A DNA stretch of 28,569 nt from Candidatus Aphodomonas merdavium. Lineage in GTDB: Bacteria; Bacillota; Clostridia; Christensenellales; Aristaeellaceae. Both the position numbers and the translations under genes were made by a program. The stretch is from contig DVLH01000158.1 in NCBI GenBank assembly GCA_018715585.1, forward strand, positions 1 to 28,569. Direction: 5' to 3'. Below are positions 24,573 through 28,569 of the stretch, piece after piece. Numbering within the stretch: the first letter of the stretch is position 1; the number at the start of each line of letters is the position of its first letter. The notes beneath the pieces were generated by a model. The model was not told where the DNA came from and made no database searches. It saw only the letters and a program-made list of their open reading frames with translations.

Positions 24573-26665
24573 TGTATACGCTTGTCATTGCGGAAAAGCC
24601 GTCCGTGGCGCGCGATCTGGCGCGCGTGCTGGGCAGCGGCAAAAAGGAAGAGGCTTGGTACGAGGGAGGCGGCTACCGCGTCAGTTGGGCGGTTGGCCAC
24701 CTCGTCTCGCTTTGTGAGCCGGAGGAAATCGATGAAAAATGGAAGCGGTGGCGCATGCAGGATCTTCCCATCCTGCCGCAGGAGCTTCCTCTGAAAGTGC
24801 TTCCAAAGACAAAAAAGCAATATGGCGTGCTCAAGCGCCTGATGAGCGCAAAGGAATGTGAAGAGATCATTTGCGCAACGGATGCGGGGCGCGAGGGCGA
24901 GCTGATCTTTCGCAACATTTACCGGATGGCCGGGTGCAAAAAGCCGGTCAAGCGCCTTTGGGTGTCAAGCATGACGGACGAGGCGATCCGCGAAAGCTTT
25001 GCGGCGATGAAGCCAATGGCCGATTATGACGCGCTCTATCAAAGCGCCCGCAGCCGCAGCGAGGCGGACTGGCTCGTGGGCATGAACGCCAGCCGCGCGT
25101 TTTCCCTGCGCTATGGGGCACGCCTGTCGCTTGGGCGCGTGCAGACGCCGACACTGGCGCTGCTGGTGCACCGCCGCAAAGAGATCGAAGCGTTCGTGCC
25201 AAAGGATTATTGGACCGTTACCGCCTCTTTCGGCGATTACCAGGGGCAATGGATTGATCCAAAGACGGGCGAAAAAAAGATTGATCATCCTAGCAAAGCC
25301 CAGGCGATTGCCGCCAAAGTGAAAGGTCAGGCCGCCGTTGTGGAGCGGCTTGAACGGGAGCGCAAGCGTGAGCTGCCTCCCCGGTTGTACGACCTGACAA
25401 GCTTGCAGCGGGACGCGAACAGGTTCTATGGCTATACGGCAAAAAAGACGCTTGACATAGCGCAAAAGCTTTATGAATCGCGCAAGCTTTTGACGTATCC
25501 GCGCACCGATAGCCGCTGCTTGCCCCCGGATATGGCGGGCAAGATGCGCGAGGCAATTGCCGCGCTGCCTGAGCCATACGCCGCGCTGAAAGCGCCGCTG
25601 CTTCAAAAGCCGCTGCCGCTTCTCAAGCGCGTGTTTGACGCCTCACGCGTAAGCGACCACCACGCGCTGGTGACAACGGGCCGCCGGTTCGATCCACAGC
25701 GTCTGGAAGAGGCGGAACGCAAGGTTATGCACCTGGTCATCCGCCGTATGCTGGCGGTATTTTACCCGGATTACGTCTATGACAGCGTGCGCGTTGTTAC
25801 GCAATGCGCGGGCGAACTGTTTGAAAGCACGGGAAGGGAAGTCGTGCAGCCGGGCTGGAAGGTTACGCAGGAGGGAATGGAGGAAAAAGAAGGGCGCGGC
25901 GCCAAAAAAGAAGAAACGCGCTTGCCAGCGCTTGAAAAAGGGGAGGAACGCCGCTGCGCACGCGCCAGCGTTAAGGCGGAAAGGACAAAGCCGCCCGCCC
26001 AACATACGGACGCAACGCTGCTATCGGCCATGGAACATGCGGGCCGCGAGATTGAGGACGAAGAACTGCGCGAATCCATGAAGGATTCCGGCCTGGGTAC
26101 GCCGGCCACGCGTGCGGCCATCGTCGAGCGGCTCGTGCAGGTGGGATACGCACAGCGGCGGGGACGGTCGCTGGTGGCGACGGAGAAAGGCGTGCATATC
26201 ATCGAAGCTGCGCCGGAGTCCATTGCCTCGCCGGAGACGACTGGCCGCTGGGAAAGGGCGCTTAGCCGCATCGCCGCAGGAGAGATGGAGCCAGAGCGGT
26301 TCTTGGCGGGCATTCGCCGCCTGAGCGCGTCGCTCGTGGAGAGCGCGCAAAAAGCGCCCGACGTGCCGTTTGAGCCGGAGACGGGCGTGAAAACGCGCAA
26401 ACGGCGCGCCGCCCCAGCGCAAGCGCTGGGCAAGTGTCCTCTTTGCGGCAAGGGCGACGTGCTGGAAAACAGCAAGGCGTTTTATTGCTCCCGCTGGCAG
26501 GAAGGATGCGCTTTGAAAATCTGGAAGGACTGCGTCGTGCGGGAGGGAGGGCCGCAGCTGACGGCGGCGCTGATGCAGCGCCTTTTGCAGCAGCCCCGCC
26601 TGCGCGGCAGCACGGGGACGCTTTGTTGGCAGGATGGCAAAGTGACGTTTGAGAGGCAAAAGTGA
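24572..26665 (+). CDS. topB: DNA topoisomerase III (type IA)
   Basis: 697 residues, starting at the ATG at 24572 that shares one base with the PBP stop. The Toprim domain begins YTLVIAEKPSVARDLARVLG and has the acidic motif DAGREGELIFR (Asp104). The type IA core has MNASRAFSLRYGARLSLGRVQTPTL, and the catalytic Tyr309 in LTYPRTDSRCLP forms the 5'-phosphotyrosine link with single-stranded DNA. VSDHHALV, DATLLSAMEHAGREI and GLGTPATRAAIVERL are further family segments. A zinc-ribbon-like C-terminus has CPLCGKG and, later, two more cysteines (YCSRWQEGC). It relaxes and decatenates DNA. The residues ~425-475 form a charged Glu/Lys/Arg-rich insert. No ribosome site of its own is clear, so coupling to the PBP gene is likely. 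Confidence 0.95.
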   Translation: MYTLVIAEKPSVARDLARVLGSGKKEEAWYEGGGYRVSWAVGHLVSLCEPEEIDEKWKRWRMQDLPILPQELPLKVLPKTKKQYGVLKRLMSAKECEEIICATDAGREGELIFRNIYRMAGCKKPVKRLWVSSMTDEAIRESFAAMKPMADYDALYQSARSRSEADWLVGMNASRAFSLRYGARLSLGRVQTPTLALLVHRRKEIEAFVPKDYWTVTASFGDYQGQWIDPKTGEKKIDHPSKAQAIAAKVKGQAAVVERLERERKRELPPRLYDLTSLQRDANRFYGYTAKKTLDIAQKLYESRKLLTYPRTDSRCLPPDMAGKMREAIAALPEPYAALKAPLLQKPLPLLKRVFDASRVSDHHALVTTGRRFDPQRLEEAERKVMHLVIRRMLAVFYPDYVYDSVRVVTQCAGELFESTGREVVQPGWKVTQEGMEEKEGRGAKKEETRLPALEKGEERRCARASVKAERTKPPAQHTDATLLSAMEHAGREIEDEELRESMKDSGLGTPATRAAIVERLVQVGYAQRRGRSLVATEKGVHIIEAAPESIASPETTGRWERALSRIAAGEMEPERFLAGIRRLSASLVESAQKAPDVPFEPETGVKTRKRRAAPAQALGKCPLCGKGDVLENSKAFYCSRWQEGCALKIWKDCVVREGGPQLTAALMQRLLQQPRLRGSTGTLCWQDGKVTFERQK

Positions 26666-26667
26666 GT

Positions 26668-26696
26668 TTGCTTCTTTTGCGCGATGGTGTTATACT
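26668..26696 (+). promoter_or_regulatory. Sigma-A-type promoter upstream of the 169-residue membrane protein
   Basis: TTGCTT (26668-26673), 17-base spacer, TATACT (26691-26696), starting two bases after the topB stop. The -35 is identical to that of the moxR promoter. An A-rich stretch follows. Confidence 0.65.
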
Positions 26697-26736
26697 AAAA
26701 AAAATAATAGAAAAACGATAGATAAAAGGAATGATC

Positions 26737-27246
26737 ATGGCGGAAATGCGCATTGAGCCCGCACATACGCGGGAAATGTACGACGAAAATCAGAAAAAGA
26801 TCCGTTCGCTTCGGCTGCGCTTGGCGGCGATTGCGCTCGTGGGGGTGGTGGTGATCGTGGCGGTGCTGATTTGGCGAAGCCCCACGGGGATGGACCGCTC
26901 GCGCGAGAAGCCGGCACAGTTTGCCGTAACGGCGGTGACGTTGCTCTTTGGCGGCGCTTGCCTTTTTTACCGCGGAATGCGCCTGGCTCCTCTGACCGCT
27001 TACGCGCGCTATTTGCGTGAGCTGCAAAGCGGGCTAACGCGCGAGGTGGAAGGGGTGGTCGTTCGCTTTGCGGGAGAAACGTCGTTTCGAGAGGGGCTTT
27101 ATTTTTACCAGCTCGTGCTGAACGTGGGCGATTTGCGGGAGGAAAAGGATGAGCGCTTCTTCTACTGGGATGCACTTTTGCCGCGCCCGCAGCTCGAACC
27201 CGGCATGCATGTGAGCGCGAAAGCGCACGGAAATGATTTGCTTTAA
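26737..27246 (+). CDS. Two-pass membrane protein of unknown function
   Basis: 169 residues, not recognised. It begins with a charged helix, then two membrane segments (about residues 30-46, LAAIALVGVVVIVAVLIW, and 60-80, AQFAVTAVTLLFGGACLFY). The remaining ~90 residues are soluble, probably cytoplasmic and beta-rich (REVEGVVVRFAGETSFREG, YQLVLNVGD, and the end PGMHVSAKAHGNDLL), which resembles a small OB- or NfeD-like barrel, but this is only an impression. Of two nearby ATG codons (26731, 26737) the second is better placed for the AAAAGGA ribosome site. It is the first gene after a good promoter and is followed 39 bases later by the UspA-like gene. Confidence 0.72.
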   Translation: MAEMRIEPAHTREMYDENQKKIRSLRLRLAAIALVGVVVIVAVLIWRSPTGMDRSREKPAQFAVTAVTLLFGGACLFYRGMRLAPLTAYARYLRELQSGLTREVEGVVVRFAGETSFREGLYFYQLVLNVGDLREEKDERFFYWDALLPRPQLEPGMHVSAKAHGNDLL

Positions 27247-27285
27247 ATTTTCGCCATGTTTTCATCCCCGATGAAAGGAACGGAA

Positions 27286-27657
27286 ATGACGGAAACACAT
27301 GGAAGGACGATGGTCTGCGTAACAGTGCAGCGCACGTGTGAGCGCCTTATCCGTGAGGGAGCGCGCCATAGTGCAGGGGAAAAGCTGACCATTTTGCATG
27401 TTGTCCATCCTGGGCAAGCGCTGATGGGGTTCAATGACGACCCGGGCGCGCTAGAATACCTTTACGAAATTGCGCGCGAGTACGGCGCTGAAATGAGCGT
27501 TATCCGCGCGGACGATGTTGTGGATACCATTGCGGAGGTGGCATGCAAGAATCATGTCGCTTGTATCGTTATGGGTATGGGAGGGCCGCGCGGAAGCCAT
27601 AACTACGCCGAGGCGCTGCGCGCACGCCTACCACAAGTTACAGTCATTGTGATTTGA
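27286..27657 (+). CDS. Small UspA/KdpD-type universal stress protein
   Basis: 123 residues with an alternating beta-alpha pattern: strand TMVCVTVQRTCERLI, strand LTILHVVHPG, helix LEYLYEIAREYGAEM, strand SVIRADDVVDTIAEVA, then CIVMGMGGPRGSHN and a final strand VTVIVI. The GMGG-x-R-G-S end is a shortened form of the UspA nucleotide-binding motif G-2x-G-9x-G-S/T, so ATP binding is possible but not certain. The start at 27286 is chosen because AAAGGA lies six bases upstream; two earlier in-frame ATG codons (27256, 27271) lack one. Function beyond the fold is unknown. Confidence 0.7.
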   Translation: MTETHGRTMVCVTVQRTCERLIREGARHSAGEKLTILHVVHPGQALMGFNDDPGALEYLYEIAREYGAEMSVIRADDVVDTIAEVACKNHVACIVMGMGGPRGSHNYAEALRARLPQVTVIVI

Positions 27658-27681
27658 CCGCAAAACCGGAGGCTGGTAAGC

Positions 27682-28569
27682 ATGATGTACGACCGTAATG
27701 GCTACGGCAATACGCCCTACGGCTCTCGTGGTGCCACTGCGCCGCGCAGGCCGGCGGATGTGCGCCCGGCGGGCTATTCCTACGCGCCGCAACAAGCGCA
27801 GGATCCATATGCTCCTACCCAGGCGCGTGAACCCTATGATCCGCCGCAACAGCGCTATGTGCAGCAACGCCGGCAGCCGTCTGGAGGCTATGCCCCTCGC
27901 CAGCGCGGTGTGGACATGCTGATTTTGATCATGATGTTCATTGCCGGACCGCTTTGTGGCCTCTTGGGCGTTTTTTTCCGCCCGATGCTCTGGATCTTTC
28001 TAGGCGTGGAGGGGCTATCTTTGCTGCTCATGTGGCTGCTGCGGTGTTTCATGCTGCGCGGGCGCATTGTGCTCAGCTGCCTCATGCTTGTGCTGATGAC
28101 GCTTGCGCTGCTAGCAGGCATCAACATCGGCGCCAAGCCGGATCAATTTCAGAGCTATGGGAGTCCGGCGGATGCGCAAAGCGTAGCCGTACAGCAGACA
28201 AAAACGCCGTGGGACGCCGTTTCCGGCGTGGGCCTTGGCGGCCTGACGTCCGATGCGAACGCACCGGTTGAAGTTCCCGTTGCGGATGCCCCTGTTGATA
28301 CGTCGAACCTCGCGGGGGAAGGCACGACGATCACTGCCGAAGCCGTTACCGCTACGGAGCCTTACAGTGCCGATGGACAGGTCTTCCCGACTGCCTCGGC
28401 GGGAACGCCGATGAGCAGCGTGCTGCAGGCCGCCGAGGCGGTGCTGACGAGCTATTTGCAGAACTGGCAGCAGCAAAACTGGGAAAACATGGTGCAATAT
28501 ACGACGCCGACATGGCGCAGTGCGCAGACAAACCCGCAGCTGCAGCTGTATTGGAACCATGCCATCTGG
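27682..28569 (+). CDS. Membrane protein with Tyr/Pro/Gln-rich N-terminus, 3' end outside the window
   Basis: The frame is open from the ATG at 27682 to the last base (296 codons so far); CGGAGG upstream serves as ribosome site. About 70 residues rich in Tyr, Pro, Gln, Arg and Gly (for example GYSYAPQQAQDPYAPTQ) precede three hydrophobic segments: MLILIMMFIAGPLCGLLGVFF, WIFLGVEGLSLLLMWLL and IVLSCLMLVLMTLALLAGI. A Ser/Thr/Ala-rich linker then leads to VLQAAEAVLTSYLQNWQQQN and further helical sequence, which looks like the start of an NTF2-like (DUF4878-like) extracellular domain. I do not recognise the family. It probably belongs with the two preceding genes. Confidence 0.75.
   Translation, partial: MMYDRNGYGNTPYGSRGATAPRRPADVRPAGYSYAPQQAQDPYAPTQAREPYDPPQQRYVQQRRQPSGGYAPRQRGVDMLILIMMFIAGPLCGLLGVFFRPMLWIFLGVEGLSLLLMWLLRCFMLRGRIVLSCLMLVLMTLALLAGINIGAKPDQFQSYGSPADAQSVAVQQTKTPWDAVSGVGLGGLTSDANAPVEVPVADAPVDTSNLAGEGTTITAEAVTATEPYSADGQVFPTASAGTPMSSVLQAAEAVLTSYLQNWQQQNWENMVQYTTPTWRSAQTNPQLQLYWNHAIW

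Overview
The window comes from a GC-rich, anaerobic, endospore-forming member of the Firmicutes (Clostridia-like). Three things point that way: a full set of genes for coenzyme B12-dependent glutamate fermentation by the methylaspartate route, a GerA-type spore germinant receptor operon, and a Bacillus/Clostridium-type MazF (EndoA). The exact genus cannot be read from the sequence. No rRNA, tRNA, insertion sequence, CRISPR array or phage gene was seen.

Region 1 (1-8203, + strand) is a catabolic operon: the 3' end of a CitE-like lyase beta subunit, a CitF-like alpha subunit, the two subunits of a class I Fe-S hydratase (fumarase/mesaconase family), glutamate mutase S, its reactivase MutL/GlmL, glutamate mutase E, methylaspartate ammonia-lyase, and after a strong terminator a small TSCPD-domain protein. 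Read as a pathway: glutamate -> 3-methylaspartate (GlmES, GlmL) -> mesaconate (Mal) -> citramalate (the 'fumarase' subunits) -> acetate + pyruvate (the 'citrate lyase' subunits). Context therefore argues that the last two enzymes are mesaconase and citramalate lyase. Region 8204-8621 holds no gene, only terminators for both flanks.

Region 2 (8622-13092, - strand) is the widespread trio MoxR AAA+ ATPase, DUF58 protein and membrane transglutaminase. The three genes are translationally chained: GTGA overlap, then what looks like a CTGA overlap using a CTG start. Its promoter physically overlaps the divergent promoter of region 3.

Region 3 (13231-16168, + strand) is birA, acpS, nnr and mazF. No antitoxin gene lies next to mazF; instead a 14-codon mini-ORF stops on the mazF start codon. 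Region 16169-16429 holds two opposed terminators with a palindromic element between them.

Region 4 (16430-21595, - strand) is murA followed by a gerA-gerB-gerC germinant receptor operon. A strong hairpin between murA and gerA includes the gerA Shine-Dalgarno sequence. The GerC protein lacks the usual lipobox cysteine.

Region 5 (21870-28569, + strand) starts after a hairpin-rich divergent spacer. It encodes a class A penicillin-binding protein, DNA topoisomerase III, then (from a good sigma-A-type promoter) a two-pass membrane protein of unknown function, a small UspA-like protein, and an unfinished membrane protein that runs off the window.
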